Made by a program: the position numbers and the translations under genes
Shown: positions 41,523 through 51,058 of the stretch, piece after piece
How the letters are laid out: each line of letters starts with the position of its first letter
Numbering within the stretch: the stretch's first letter is position 1
Assembly (NCBI GenBank): GCA_021797355.1
Contig: JAJZZX010000006.1
Location: 1-64,000, forward strand
From: Thermoplasmata archaeon
GTDB taxonomy: Archaea > Thermoplasmatota > Thermoplasmata > Thermoplasmatales > Thermoplasmataceae
DNA length: 64,000 bases
Direction: 5' to 3'
Notes under the pieces: generated by a model
What the model saw: the letters and a program-made list of their open reading frames with translations, nothing else
The model's database searches: none
What the model was told of the DNA's origin: nothing

Positions 41523-42521
41523 ATGAACGTAAGTTATGCTGATGGGAAGGAATTGAAGTTAAATCAACTAGGCGAGAGGAATATAATTGATGAAATTTTT
41601 TCGACCCTTTCAATTTCACAGGAAAAGGATGATTGCGCCGTATTAAGAAATGGCAGAGACTTTTTGCTGCTTTCTACAGACATTATCAGGCAAAGCACAC
41701 ATATTCCTGAAGGATCTGATCCTTCGCTGATTGGCAGCTTTGTGGCAAACATAAACCTCAGTGACATTGCTGCCATGGCAGGCATTCCTAGGGGAATGCT
41801 TGTGTCTTATCTTATAAATCCGGACTCTGATGACGCTTACCTCAGGAAAATTGCGGAATCCATTGATAAGGAGCTCAAAAAACATGGTGCCGAAGTTCTG
41901 GGAGGCGACACCAAGGAAGGGGATGAACTAGTTATAAGCGGAGCAATTATTGGCAGCCAAACGGGAAAGCTTCTAAGGAGAAGAAGCGACATAAGGAAGC
42001 ACCACATAATTGGCATAACCAATTCACTTGGGAGATCTGCTGCCGGCTACATTTTTAACAGGACTGGCTACAGGAAGGATCTTGGAACAAGAATGATGCT
42101 TGATGTCCACGCCAGAGTAAGGGAGGCACAAATAATGAGCGAACATGGGGCAAAATTCATGATGGATCTTTCAGATGGCCTATTTGCCAGCATGTTCCAG
42201 ATGAAGCATGATTATGGGATAGGTTTCAAGATCGTAGAGGACGAGATAAAATTTGACAGGAACGTGAGGAAAGCAGCTGAGATATCTGGCCTGAGTTCTA
42301 CTGAAATTGCCTGCAGCTTCGGTGGCGATTACGAACTATTCTTCTCAATTGAAAACTCATCCTACAGGGATTTTATCTCTGCAATGGAATCTGAGAAGAT
42401 ATCGGTAAGCTTCATTGGAGAGGCATGGAATGGCGATAACATAATATTCAACGGAAAGGAATGGTCAAGTGTAAGGAATCATGGCTATGAGCATTTTCTT
42501 GGGAAACCGCTGCAATTCTGA
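41523..42521 (+). CDS. thiL: Thiamine-monophosphate kinase
   Basis: The 332-residue protein has the ThiL/PurM-like ATP-binding fold: KDDCAVLRNGRDFLLLSTDI near the start, VANINLSDIAAMAGIP, the metal motif EVLGGDTKEG, MMDLSDGLFAS and CSFGGDYELFFSI. It phosphorylates thiamine monophosphate to the active cofactor thiamine diphosphate. The gene is divergent from the nuclease gene (41448) and convergent with the small gene ending at 42527. Confidence 0.93.
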   Translation: MNVSYADGKELKLNQLGERNIIDEIFSTLSISQEKDDCAVLRNGRDFLLLSTDIIRQSTHIPEGSDPSLIGSFVANINLSDIAAMAGIPRGMLVSYLINPDSDDAYLRKIAESIDKELKKHGAEVLGGDTKEGDELVISGAIIGSQTGKLLRRRSDIRKHHIIGITNSLGRSAAGYIFNRTGYRKDLGTRMMLDVHARVREAQIMSEHGAKFMMDLSDGLFASMFQMKHDYGIGFKIVEDEIKFDRNVRKAAEISGLSSTEIACSFGGDYELFFSIENSSYRDFISAMESEKISVSFIGEAWNGDNIIFNGKEWSSVRNHGYEHFLGKPLQF

Positions 42522-42526
42522 CTTCC

Positions 42527-42695
42527 CTATTTCTCCGCCCTTCCGCTTCCACCTGGCCTGACTTCATCGTCGCGCAGTATGTCACGCATCCTTGCAGTCT
42601 CTTCCAGAAATTCCTCCTTAAACTTCCTGAAGTGATCCCGTATCATGCAGTTGTCATTATTACCATATAGAGCAATTTTCCGAGCATCTGTCATG
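42527..42695 (-). CDS. Possible small protein convergent with thiL
   Basis: From ATG 42695 the frame gives about 55 residues: MTDARKIALYGNNDN, then CMIRDHFRKFKEEFLEETAR and a Gly/Arg-rich tail. The helical, charged middle and tail look protein-like, but no promoter or Shine-Dalgarno is clear. The frame is open further up to 42748. Function unknown. Confidence 0.4.
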
Positions 42696-42802
42696 CACGA
42701 AGCGAAATCCAACCCATTGATCTGATCCGTACGTGCGGTATTTCGCAAGCTGGACCTAGAAAATGCACCATTTTGTCATTTTGCAGGCACACAGGAAGGC
42801 AT

Positions 42803-43072
42803 ATGTGCCCGTTTGAAAATAGTGATCTTGCAATGATAGGTACAGATGAATTCAAATTGCTTGATGAAATCAGAAAGCTTGATGCAGAGAGGATAGGAAT
42901 AACCGAACTCCGGAAACACAATTCAGAACTGTATGGATATTACCTTAACTGGATACAGCGGAGAGAGAACAAACTCATAAGGAGGTACATACGCAAGTTC
43001 GACCGGTGGCCGGTTCTTCCATCTACCATACTGATTCCAGCTGGCAATATTCCTGGAAGCCAACGCTTTTGA
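42803..43072 (+). CDS. Small charged helical protein, about 90 aa or less
   Basis: The frame contains a convincing amphipathic helical core: EFKLLDEIRKLDAERIGITE, then LRKHNSELYGYYLNWIQRR and ENKLIRRYIRKFDRW. Initiation could be at ATG 42803 (MCPFENSD) or ATG 42833 (MIGTDEF). No clear TATA box or Shine-Dalgarno was found. The C-terminal 15 residues overlap frames on the other strand and may be chance extension. It may be a DNA-binding or regulatory protein; unknown. Confidence 0.48.
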   Translation: MCPFENSDLAMIGTDEFKLLDEIRKLDAERIGITELRKHNSELYGYYLNWIQRRENKLIRRYIRKFDRWPVLPSTILIPAGNIPGSQRF

Positions 43073-43325
43073 GCGCCAGAATCCTGCCATGGTTTGCCAG
43101 CGATCGTGCAATCATGACTATAACTTTTTTGCAATAGTTCGTTCTTGCAGGTTTATGCAAGCCAACATTTTGCGCCCATCTTTCTCTAAAGGGCAAGGTT
43201 TCAAGGAAGCAGGAGAGGTATGCACTTCTCTTCGCCATGGTTACCGTCCTGGCCAACGTGATCTTGCAGAGCATTCTCCGAAGCATTAAAGAAATATATT
43301 ACCTTTGTTTGTCCTTCTGTTCAAA

Positions 43326-46300
43326 ATGCCTGCGAATCTATATGAACAGATCGAAACGAACAGGAACCTGAAAGCCATAGGGGATGAAGTACTTGAATAC
43401 TGGAAGCAGGCAGGCATTATTCAGAAATCACTCAGCACATCACTGGGGGACAGGCCTTTCACATTTCTTGAGGGACCTCCTACTGCGAATGGAAGGCCGC
43501 ATGTTGGCCATGCGCTGACCAGGACAGTGAAGGACAGTGTACTGAGATATAGATACATGACCGGCCACAGGATAAATAGGCGCAATGGCGGCTGGGACTG
43601 CCATGGCCTACCTGTGGAAATAGAGGCTGAGAAACATTTTGGATTCAAGATAAAGAAGGAAATCGAGGATTTCGGCATTGACAAGTTCAATGAATACTGC
43701 AGGGAAAGCATCTTCAGGTACATAGATGAGTGGATGGAAACCGATGACCGACTTGGTTACTGGGTTGATCAAGAGAACGCATATGTCACGATGCGCAATG
43801 ACTTTATGGAAAGCGAATGGTGGGCACTGAAGAAAATGTTCCAGGAAAAAATGCTGGTTAGGGACTACAAGATTGTTCCTTACTGCCCACGATGCGAGAC
43901 GTCCCTCAGCTCACACGAGCTTTCCCAGGGATACGATAATGCTAAGGATCCTTCCGTGTATGTAAAGTTCAGGGAAGATGGTTTTGAAAACAGGTATTTC
44001 CTCGCCTGGACAACAACACCCTGGACACTTCCGGCAAACCAGTTCCTCGCTGTTAACGAGAAGATAGAGTACGCGCTGGTTGAATATAAGGGGGAGGAAT
44101 ATTATGTTGCGAGGCCAGTCATAGATAAGCTCTTCGGAAAGGAGGGCAAGATTGTTTCACTTTTGAGCGGAAAGGACCTCGTGGGCAAGAGATACCAGCA
44201 GCTTATGAGCTTTATACCGGCACCCAGGGGATCGCTGAAGGTTGTGGGTGGAGACCATGTGACAGTTGAGGATGGTACGGGAATAGTCCACACATCGCCG
44301 GCATTTGGAGCGGATGATTTCGAGATAGGCAAAATGTACGGCGTACAGATAATAAACCCCATAAACCAGTCAGGCAGGTTTGATGACAGCAGGCTACCAT
44401 GGAATGGAAAATTCTTCAAAGAGGCAGACACCGAGATTCTCATATGGCTCAAGAAGAACAATCTTGTATTCAAATCGGAAAGGATAACACACACGTATCC
44501 TTTCTGCTACAGGTGCGGCACACCGCTCATATATTACCCGCTGCAGGCATGGTTCATAAGGGTATCCTCAATCAGGGAAAAGCTTCTGGCTAACAATGCA
44601 AAGATAAACTGGTATCCCGATCACCTGAAAGACGGCAGATTTGGAAATTTCCTTACAGAGGCAAAGGACTGGGCTCTTAGCAGAAACAGGTACTGGGGAA
44701 CACCTCTGCCTGTGTGGACTTGCCAGAGCGGCCATATGCTGGCCATAGGGAGCCTTGAGGAGTTAAGGAAACATACTGACAAGATACCTGATGATCTCCA
44801 CCGTCCCTTCATAGATGCAGTGAAATTCAGCTGCCCTGAATGCGGAAACCTCATGGTGAGGGAGCCCTATGTGATCGACACATGGTTCGATTCGGGAAGC
44901 GCAACTTACGCAGCACTTCATTATCCTATGGAGACAAGCGAGATTGCACTCCCTATTTCATTCATAACCGAGGCCATTGACCAGACCAGGGGCTGGTTCT
45001 ATACCCTGCATGTGCTCTCGTCCATACTTTTCAACACAAACGCCTACCAGAATGTCCTCTCCATGGATTTCATACTTGACGAGCAGGGGAGGAAGATGAG
45101 CAAGAGCAAGGGGAATTCCGTATATGCAATGGACTTTATCAGCGAGTTTGGACCTGATCCGGCCAGGCTTTTCTTCTTGACGGGAGTTCCCTGGAGATCA
45201 AAGGCCATCGACCGAAAGCTAATATCTGAAATAACAAGAAAGGTATTCGGCACGCTCTCAAATGTTTACTCCTTCTTTTCCTCCAATGCCAACCTGGATG
45301 GATACAGGTTTGAGGGCCTCATAAAGCCCTCTAATATCCTTGACAGATGGATAGTCTCTAGAGTAAATTCAACCATTAGGAAGGCCAGGGAAGCAATGGA
45401 TGATTATGCAATGCATAACGCCCTCAGGTCCATAGAGGATCTTATAGAAGATCTTTCCAACTTCTATTTGAGGCTTTCAAGAAGAAGGTTCTGGGCTGAT
45501 AACCTGGACAGGAAGAAGGAAGAAGCCTATTCTGTGCTCTTTTATTCCCTTGACGCAGTGACAAGGATGCTGGCTCCTCTTGCTCCTTTCTATACTGATT
45601 ATCTGTTCAGAAAACTCCATCCCGAATCTGAAAGCGTTCACCTGGAAAGGTATCCGGATGTGCTGATGGACTACATCGACAGTGACCTAGAGCAGGAGGT
45701 TGCATATTCAGTTTCCATTCTCGAGACAGCCAGAAGAATAAGGCAGGAGAATTCCATTAAGGGAAGGAAGCCCGTAACACAGATTCTCGTTTCATCAACA
45801 CGGAAACTTGGGCAGGAGCTCCTTGACATAATCTCACCTGAACTCAATGCGAGAGAGATAAGGTTCGTGGAGGGGAGCTCCCTGCCAATGAAGAGGAGGG
45901 TTCGGCTTCTCACAAAGTCAGCCGCACCACTACTTAGATCCGACCTGCAGAAGGTCAAAGAGGCCATAGAATCCGAAGGCAGCGCTTATGCCGATGAGCT
46001 TTCAGCCGGCCGATCCGTTGTTGTGCATGGCCACAGGATTTCCCCTGAACTGGTGGAAATAGTTGAGGAGCCGCTGGAAGGTTATGCCATGGGCTCAGAT
46101 TCCAAGTACGACCTCAGGGTTTTCATGAATCTTGCCAGCGATGATGAGCTTGAGGCTGAGGGCATGGCAAGAGAGATTATCAGGAGGATACAGGTCATGA
46201 GGAAGGAACTCAATCTCCAGTACGATGACAGCATTGGGGTTGTCATCTCTGGGGATGATTCTCTGCAAAAGGTCATCGAAAAGCATGGAAAGTGGATTAT

Positions 46301-46415
46301 GAGTGAGACGCTGGCAACCCGGCTAGATTTCTCTGAAAACGGAGATGGAAAGAAATGGGATATCGACGGGGAATCAGTCACAATAAATGTTGTGCCAGAG
46401 GAAAAAGTGAGATAA
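43326..46415 (+). CDS. ileS: Isoleucyl-tRNA synthetase
   Basis: This large class Ia synthetase has 1029 residues. The HIGH box reads PHVGHALT (58-65), followed by RNGGWDCHGLPVEIEAEK. The editing domain is centred on FLAWTTTPWTLPANQF and HTSPAFGADDFE. The KMSKS box is in GRKMSKSKGNSVY and the C-terminal anticodon-binding domain follows. It charges tRNA-Ile. The start was set at ATG 43326 because a box GAAATATATTA (about 43290-43300) lies about 28 bases upstream; a TTG seven codons earlier is less likely. nadM begins directly after the stop. Confidence 0.95.
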   Translation: MPANLYEQIETNRNLKAIGDEVLEYWKQAGIIQKSLSTSLGDRPFTFLEGPPTANGRPHVGHALTRTVKDSVLRYRYMTGHRINRRNGGWDCHGLPVEIEAEKHFGFKIKKEIEDFGIDKFNEYCRESIFRYIDEWMETDDRLGYWVDQENAYVTMRNDFMESEWWALKKMFQEKMLVRDYKIVPYCPRCETSLSSHELSQGYDNAKDPSVYVKFREDGFENRYFLAWTTTPWTLPANQFLAVNEKIEYALVEYKGEEYYVARPVIDKLFGKEGKIVSLLSGKDLVGKRYQQLMSFIPAPRGSLKVVGGDHVTVEDGTGIVHTSPAFGADDFEIGKMYGVQIINPINQSGRFDDSRLPWNGKFFKEADTEILIWLKKNNLVFKSERITHTYPFCYRCGTPLIYYPLQAWFIRVSSIREKLLANNAKINWYPDHLKDGRFGNFLTEAKDWALSRNRYWGTPLPVWTCQSGHMLAIGSLEELRKHTDKIPDDLHRPFIDAVKFSCPECGNLMVREPYVIDTWFDSGSATYAALHYPMETSEIALPISFITEAIDQTRGWFYTLHVLSSILFNTNAYQNVLSMDFILDEQGRKMSKSKGNSVYAMDFISEFGPDPARLFFLTGVPWRSKAIDRKLISEITRKVFGTLSNVYSFFSSNANLDGYRFEGLIKPSNILDRWIVSRVNSTIRKAREAMDDYAMHNALRSIEDLIEDLSNFYLRLSRRRFWADNLDRKKEEAYSVLFYSLDAVTRMLAPLAPFYTDYLFRKLHPESESVHLERYPDVLMDYIDSDLEQEVAYSVSILETARRIRQENSIKGRKPVTQILVSSTRKLGQELLDIISPELNAREIRFVEGSSLPMKRRVRLLTKSAAPLLRSDLQKVKEAIESEGSAYADELSAGRSVVVHGHRISPELVEIVEEPLEGYAMGSDSKYDLRVFMNLASDDELEAEGMAREIIRRIQVMRKELNLQYDDSIGVVISGDDSLQKVIEKHGKWIMSETLATRLDFSENGDGKKWDIDGESVTINVVPEEKVR

Positions 46416-46943
46416 TTGAATAAGGATAGGGCATTCATTGTCGGCAGGTTTCAGCCTTTTCACAATGGGCACCTCGAGATCATCAGGAAAATACTCAGCG
46501 AAAATTCTTCAGTGATCATAGGGATTGGCAGTGCGCAGTACTCCCATACACTTCAGAATCCATTCACGGCAGGAGAGAGGCACCTCATGATTTCCACAAC
46601 CCTCGAGCAGGAGGGTATCTTCCAGTTCTATCTTGTACCAATTGAGGATGTCAACTCGAATCCCTTATGGGTTGCGCACGTTGAGTCCCTTACGCCTGGT
46701 TTTAACAGGGTATACACAAATAACCCCCTTGTTACAAGGCTCTTCAAGGAAAAGCATTACAGGGTTGAATCCATGGACATGATCAACCGCAGTGAATGGT
46801 CAGGAACAAGAATAAGGGAAAAAATTCTCAAAAACCTTGACTGGAGGAACGATGTACCCAAGGCCGTGGCTGACATCATCGACGAGATCGACGGGGTGGC
46901 CAGGATGCAGGAGCTCTCCAGGACAGATGAGGATTCCAGCTAA
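46416..46943 (+). CDS. nadM: Nicotinamide-nucleotide adenylyltransferase
   Basis: The 175-residue archaeal NadM-type nucleotidyltransferase starts RAFIVGRFQPFHNGHLEII, with the HxGH-type ATP motif (HNGH). GIGSAQYSHTLQNPFTAGER follows, and the second ATP motif WSGTRIREKI is near residue 130. It makes NAD from NMN and ATP. The TTG start lies directly after the ileS stop, so the two share a transcript. A short acidic tail (RTDEDSS) ends 4 bases into the convergent peptidase gene. Confidence 0.93.
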   Translation: MNKDRAFIVGRFQPFHNGHLEIIRKILSENSSVIIGIGSAQYSHTLQNPFTAGERHLMISTTLEQEGIFQFYLVPIEDVNSNPLWVAHVESLTPGFNRVYTNNPLVTRLFKEKHYRVESMDMINRSEWSGTRIREKILKNLDWRNDVPKAVADIIDEIDGVARMQELSRTDEDSS

Positions 46944-48136
46944 CTGATGATCTTCAATATTACAGCACTGTCCATTAGTATGTGATCTATTACGACATAC
47001 TCATCTGCCTGGTGGGCAACCTCTGGCATTGTAGTGCTCCAGACCACTGCATCGTAGCCTTTTCTCCTGAAAAATGCCGCGCAGGTACCGCCGCCAATGC
47101 CCACAGCCTTTGGCTGGGCTCCCCTTGTGCTCTTTATTGCTTCCTTCAGGAGTGTCACCACAGGTGCGTCTTCCCTTGTTGGAAGAGGAGCCTGTTCTTT
47201 CTGGAACAGATCATAGCTTATCTTTGCCTGGCTCTTCTTCTGGAATTCCCTTATGTAGGAATCAACAGTATCAAGCACCTCATCAAGGTCGTACTTGGGA
47301 AGTATCCTGCAGTCCATGTATTGCACTTCTGTTCCTGGGATTGTGTTGACATTGTCCACATTCTTGTCATGCTTCGTGGGTTCGAAGGTTGACTGTGGCG
47401 GCGAAAATATTGGATCTGTCGCCGTGTATTTGGAATGCAGCAGCTCATCCAGCCCCAGTATGAATTTCATGGCCTCCCGGTTTGCGTTGACTGCCATTCC
47501 TGGCTGGCTGGCATGGTACTGCTTTCCGAGTATCTTGAACTTAATCCACAGGATGCTCTTTTCAGCTATTTCTATCTGCAGCCCGTCCTCCGTTCCGGCG
47601 TCAGGCACAAGTATCAGGTCGCTCTTGCTGAATATGTCTTTCTCCAGCAGATACTGTATGCCATATCTGCTGCCAACCTCCTCATCCGCGACAAAGGCAA
47701 GGCCGAGATTGTACTTGAGGTTAAGGCTCCTGATCTTTCTTAGAAGAAGCAGAGACAGGAATACTGCCTGCCCATCGTCTGACGTTCCTCTTCCATATAT
47801 TTTCCTCCCCTCTATTGTTATCTGGAATGGTGGTTTTGTCCAGAGTGATGGGTCCCCAACGGGAACCGTGTCAGTGTGCGATACTATCCATAGCGTCTTA
47901 GCGTTGTTTCCAACCTTCAGTATTATGTTTGCCCTTGTCACCCCATGGGAATCCTTCGTGTCGTATCTTCTGTACTGGCTGTACCCTAGTTCCTCCAGTA
48001 TCCTGCAGATCTCATCTGCTCTTTTGCTTTCGCCCTGGCCTCCGGATTCCGGTGAAATTGACTGAATAGGTATTATTCTGCCAGCCACATGCTTTATAAA
48101 ATCCTCATCTGACAATTCCATGATATTAGCCTGCAT
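46940..48136 (-). CDS. M20-family metallopeptidase / deacylase
   Basis: The 398-residue protein has the M20 zinc-site motifs WIVSHTDTVPVGD, GRGTSDDGQAVF, the catalytic Glu pair in FVADEEVGS and VPDAGTEDG. The lid domain starts with KQYHASQPGMAVNA and the final His ligand lies in PEVAHQADEYV. The family includes succinyl-diaminopimelate desuccinylase, ArgE/LysK and dipeptidases; specificity is open. The first ATG is 48136, but ATG 48121 (MELSDEDF) could also initiate. Confidence 0.9.
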   Translation of the reverse strand: MQANIMELSDEDFIKHVAGRIIPIQSISPESGGQGESKRADEICRILEELGYSQYRRYDTKDSHGVTRANIILKVGNNAKTLWIVSHTDTVPVGDPSLWTKPPFQITIEGRKIYGRGTSDDGQAVFLSLLLLRKIRSLNLKYNLGLAFVADEEVGSRYGIQYLLEKDIFSKSDLILVPDAGTEDGLQIEIAEKSILWIKFKILGKQYHASQPGMAVNANREAMKFILGLDELLHSKYTATDPIFSPPQSTFEPTKHDKNVDNVNTIPGTEVQYMDCRILPKYDLDEVLDTVDSYIREFQKKSQAKISYDLFQKEQAPLPTREDAPVVTLLKEAIKSTRGAQPKAVGIGGGTCAAFFRRKGYDAVVWSTTMPEVAHQADEYVVIDHILMDSAVILKIIS

Positions 48137-48231
48137 GCTTCAGTTAAGCCCTTGAACGGATATAACCTTTGAGCCTGCCCCTGGATGGAATCAGCAACCT
48201 ATTTTATTTCCTTCACATAAACCCCTGGAAG

Positions 48232-49629
48232 ATGGAAAACAAGAAAGAGAATTTTAGTGAGTGGTACAACGAGATTGTGGAGATTGCCGGACTCAGCGAC
48301 AAGCGTTATCCCATCAAGGGAATGAATGTCTGGTTGCCCTATGGGCTCAAAGCAATGCAGAATATAGACCGGATAATCCGGCAGAATGTGGATCCATTGG
48401 ATTTCCAGGAAGTCAGCTTCCCTGTGCTCATCACCAGGGACCAACTTTCTGTTGAATTCGAGCATGTGAAAGGATTCGAGAATGAGGTCTACTGGGTGAC
48501 AAGAGGCGGAATGGAACCTCTGGAGGTTGAAATGGCACTGAGGCCAACCAGTGAGGCAGCCATGTACGGCATGTTCTCCCTATGGGTAAGGAGTCATGCC
48601 GATCTTCCATTGAAGATATACCAGATTGTCAATGTTTACAGGTATGAAACCAAACACACACGTACATTCATCAGGATAAGGGAAATCCATTTCTTTGAAG
48701 CCCATACTGCCCATGATTCTTATGAAGATGCAGAGAGACAGATGGCAGAATACAGGACCATATGGGACAGGATTAGCTCCGAACTCTGCCTGCCTTTCCT
48801 TATTGACCAGAGGCCTGATTGGGACAAGTTTCCCGGAGCCAAATACACGCTGGCATTCGATACTGTCCTTCCAGGGGGCAGAAGCCTTCAGATTGGCACC
48901 ATCCACCAGTATGGGACAAACTTCTCACGCAACTATGACATCAAATACCTGAAGGATGACGGCACACATGAATATGCCAGCCAGACCACATTTGGACTCA
49001 GCGAGAGACTGCTGGCAGCTGTTATAGCCATACACGGCGATGATCAGGGGCTCATATTCCCGCCGGACGTTGCCCCTGTTCAGGTTGTCGTGGTTCCCAT
49101 CCCTTCAAAGAGAGCAGATGTTGCTTCATATTCAGATTCAATTGCCTCACTGCTCAGGAATGCGGGAATAAGGGTAGCCTTGGATTCCAGGGAAAATTAT
49201 ACGCCCGGCTTCAAATATAACGAATGGGAGATGAAAGGAGTTCCGCTCAGGATTGAAATCGGTGACCGTGAGGCTGAATCCAGAAAGATCACTGCAGTCA
49301 AGCGCACATCCAGGAAGAAATACCAGTTGCTGGAAGGCGAACTTGCCAGCTCCATTAAGGCACTTCTTGAAGAAATCAAGGTTGAGATAAGCAAGAGGGC
49401 TGACGAACACTTCAGCAGGTTGCACAGGCACTACTCCTCCCTGGAGGAGATGAAAGGCGCGGAGGGGCTCGTCCTGGCTGGATGGTGCGGATCCAGGGAG
49501 TGCAGCGATACAATAGAGAGAACACTGGAATTCGGGACACTTGGATTTAACCGGAACCAGGACAGCAGGGAGAAATGTGTTGTCTGTGGCAGGGAAGGAA
49601 GCCTTGGGGTATTCTCCAGGTCGTACTGA
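48232..49629 (+). CDS. proS: Prolyl-tRNA synthetase (archaeal/eukaryotic type)
   Basis: The 465-residue class II synthetase has FSEWYNEIVEIAGLSDKRYPIKG at the start, motif 2 in VNVYRYETKHTRTFIRIREI, and IHGDDQGLIFPP before the anticodon-binding domain. A C-terminal zinc-type domain (GWCGSREC ... CVVCGREG) ends with the terminal Tyr typical of archaeal-type ProRS. It charges tRNA-Pro. The start was set at ATG 48232 because a TATTTTATTTC box lies about 25 bases upstream; the frame is open to 48169 but without better signals. Confidence 0.95.
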   Translation: MENKKENFSEWYNEIVEIAGLSDKRYPIKGMNVWLPYGLKAMQNIDRIIRQNVDPLDFQEVSFPVLITRDQLSVEFEHVKGFENEVYWVTRGGMEPLEVEMALRPTSEAAMYGMFSLWVRSHADLPLKIYQIVNVYRYETKHTRTFIRIREIHFFEAHTAHDSYEDAERQMAEYRTIWDRISSELCLPFLIDQRPDWDKFPGAKYTLAFDTVLPGGRSLQIGTIHQYGTNFSRNYDIKYLKDDGTHEYASQTTFGLSERLLAAVIAIHGDDQGLIFPPDVAPVQVVVVPIPSKRADVASYSDSIASLLRNAGIRVALDSRENYTPGFKYNEWEMKGVPLRIEIGDREAESRKITAVKRTSRKKYQLLEGELASSIKALLEEIKVEISKRADEHFSRLHRHYSSLEEMKGAEGLVLAGWCGSRECSDTIERTLEFGTLGFNRNQDSREKCVVCGREGSLGVFSRSY

Positions 49630-49635
49630 GAGGGC

Positions 49636-50298
49636 ATGATGGCTGGTTCAGGCATAAGGCTGGTTGCGTTTGATATGGACGGAGTGCTTACAGCCCATCC
49701 CAGCAGCTGGGAATATGTGCACTCAAGGATGGGGGTTGACAATAGGAAGAACCTTGATCTTTACAGGAAGGGGGCCATATCGTATATAGACTTCCTGAAA
49801 AGCGATGTCCAGCTCTGGATTGATGCCCACCCCGGCATAGGTGAGAAAGACATAAGGCATATTCTTGGCGAGATACCGCTGACTGAGGGAATAGGTTTGG
49901 CAGTTGATGAGCTCAGGAGCAGCGGGATTGCAACCGCAATAATATCAGGAGGCATATACTGGCTTGCTGAAAGGATATGCACTGTCGCACAGTTTGACCG
50001 AATATTTGCCAACAGGATTTCAACAGACATCTACGGAAAGATCATACCTGATGGGAGTGTCATGGTAGAGCCAAGGCACAAAGACAAAGTCCTGGCCGCG
50101 CTGCAGCAAGACACAGGAATAGGTATTGCTGAAACTGCAAGTGTTGGGGACACCCTGCAGGACTCTGCGATGTTCCAGCGATCGTCCATCTCCATTGCCT
50201 TCAATACCCGCGATCCAAAGGTTGTTAGGTCTGCAACGCATCATGTTCCTTCTGGAAATCTGCTCGAAGCTGTGAGGATAATCCGGCAGGGGTTGTGA
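49636..50298 (+). CDS. HAD-superfamily phosphatase (SerB-like)
   Basis: The 220-residue protein has HAD motifs I (VAFDMDGVLTAH), II (TAIISGGIYWL), III Lys (RHKDKVLAAL) and IV (SVGDTLQDSAMF), with a C1 helical cap. The arrangement resembles phosphoserine phosphatase, but the closing sequence and the cap are not diagnostic. It would hydrolyse a small phospho-substrate using Mg2+. It starts 6 bases after proS, so is cotranscribed with it. Confidence 0.85.
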   Translation: MMAGSGIRLVAFDMDGVLTAHPSSWEYVHSRMGVDNRKNLDLYRKGAISYIDFLKSDVQLWIDAHPGIGEKDIRHILGEIPLTEGIGLAVDELRSSGIATAIISGGIYWLAERICTVAQFDRIFANRISTDIYGKIIPDGSVMVEPRHKDKVLAALQQDTGIGIAETASVGDTLQDSAMFQRSSISIAFNTRDPKVVRSATHHVPSGNLLEAVRIIRQGL

Positions 50299-50356
50299 GG
50301 CTGCCTGTTCCTTGCCACTGCATTCATATTTATATCCATATAACATGAACTTCTGA

Positions 50357-51058
50357 ATGGAAAAGATTGATGCTACTCTTTCCCCACCAAAACTTTCCAG
50401 CGGTGTGAACTGCCTGGACGAACTCATGGGGGGAGGCCTTGAGCCGGAGATAATAACCGAGATTTTTGGTGAAGGGGGCGCTGGGAAGTCGAATCTCTGC
50501 ATGCAGTTTACAATGGCAGCCATAAATTCGGGAAACTCCGTAATATTCCTTGATACTGAAGGATTCTCCACTGAACGCTTCAGGCAGATGTCAGGTGGCG
50601 GTGAAGAAGCAGCAAAGGGCCTTTTTCTGTACAGGGTAAATTCTCTTGAGGATCAGGACCTGGCCATAATGAGGATCCCGAAACTCGCTGAACGCATAAG
50701 GTCTCCAGGACTAATAGTGATAGATTCCTTCACTGAATTCTTCAGGCTTGAAGCCCAGAGCGATCCCGCCATGAGGAGTGCTGGTTTCCAGAAGCAGCTT
50801 TCTAACCTGTCCGCTGCTGCGCTTAAGCTCAAGGTTCCCGTCCTCATAACCAACCAGATATATCAGGACCCTGAGACCGGCAGGCTCAACCCATTTGGAG
50901 GTTTCCTAATAGATCACATAATGAAGGCCATTTACAGGATCGAAAAGACACAGGATGGGAAGAGAAGAATATCAGTTGTGAAGCATCGTTCAGTTCCCGA
51001 AGGCAGATGGGCGGATTTCAGGATTACAGATTTTGGCCTTAGCTGCGAGGTGCATTGA
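50357..51058 (+). CDS. radB: DNA repair and recombination protein RadB
   Basis: The 233-residue RecA-fold protein lacks the N-terminal helix-hairpin domain of RadA, as expected for RadB. SGVNCLDELMGGGLEPEIIT leads to Walker A FGEGGAGKSN, FLDTEGFS, Walker B LIVIDSFTEFF and the loop region VLITNQIYQD. RadB is a euryarchaeal RadA paralogue that assists homologous recombination. A box ATATTTATATCC lies about 25 bases before the ATG. Its TGA overlaps the start of fen (TGATG). Confidence 0.93.
   Translation: MEKIDATLSPPKLSSGVNCLDELMGGGLEPEIITEIFGEGGAGKSNLCMQFTMAAINSGNSVIFLDTEGFSTERFRQMSGGGEEAAKGLFLYRVNSLEDQDLAIMRIPKLAERIRSPGLIVIDSFTEFFRLEAQSDPAMRSAGFQKQLSNLSAAALKLKVPVLITNQIYQDPETGRLNPFGGFLIDHIMKAIYRIEKTQDGKRRISVVKHRSVPEGRWADFRITDFGLSCEVH

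Noticed and set aside
43023-43286. 87-codon minus-strand frame before ileS
   Set aside because: No promoter, composition not protein-like, and it overlaps another short frame and the ileS promoter region.
47295-48065. 256-codon frame antisense to the M20 peptidase
   Set aside because: Shadow of a convincing gene; no family features.
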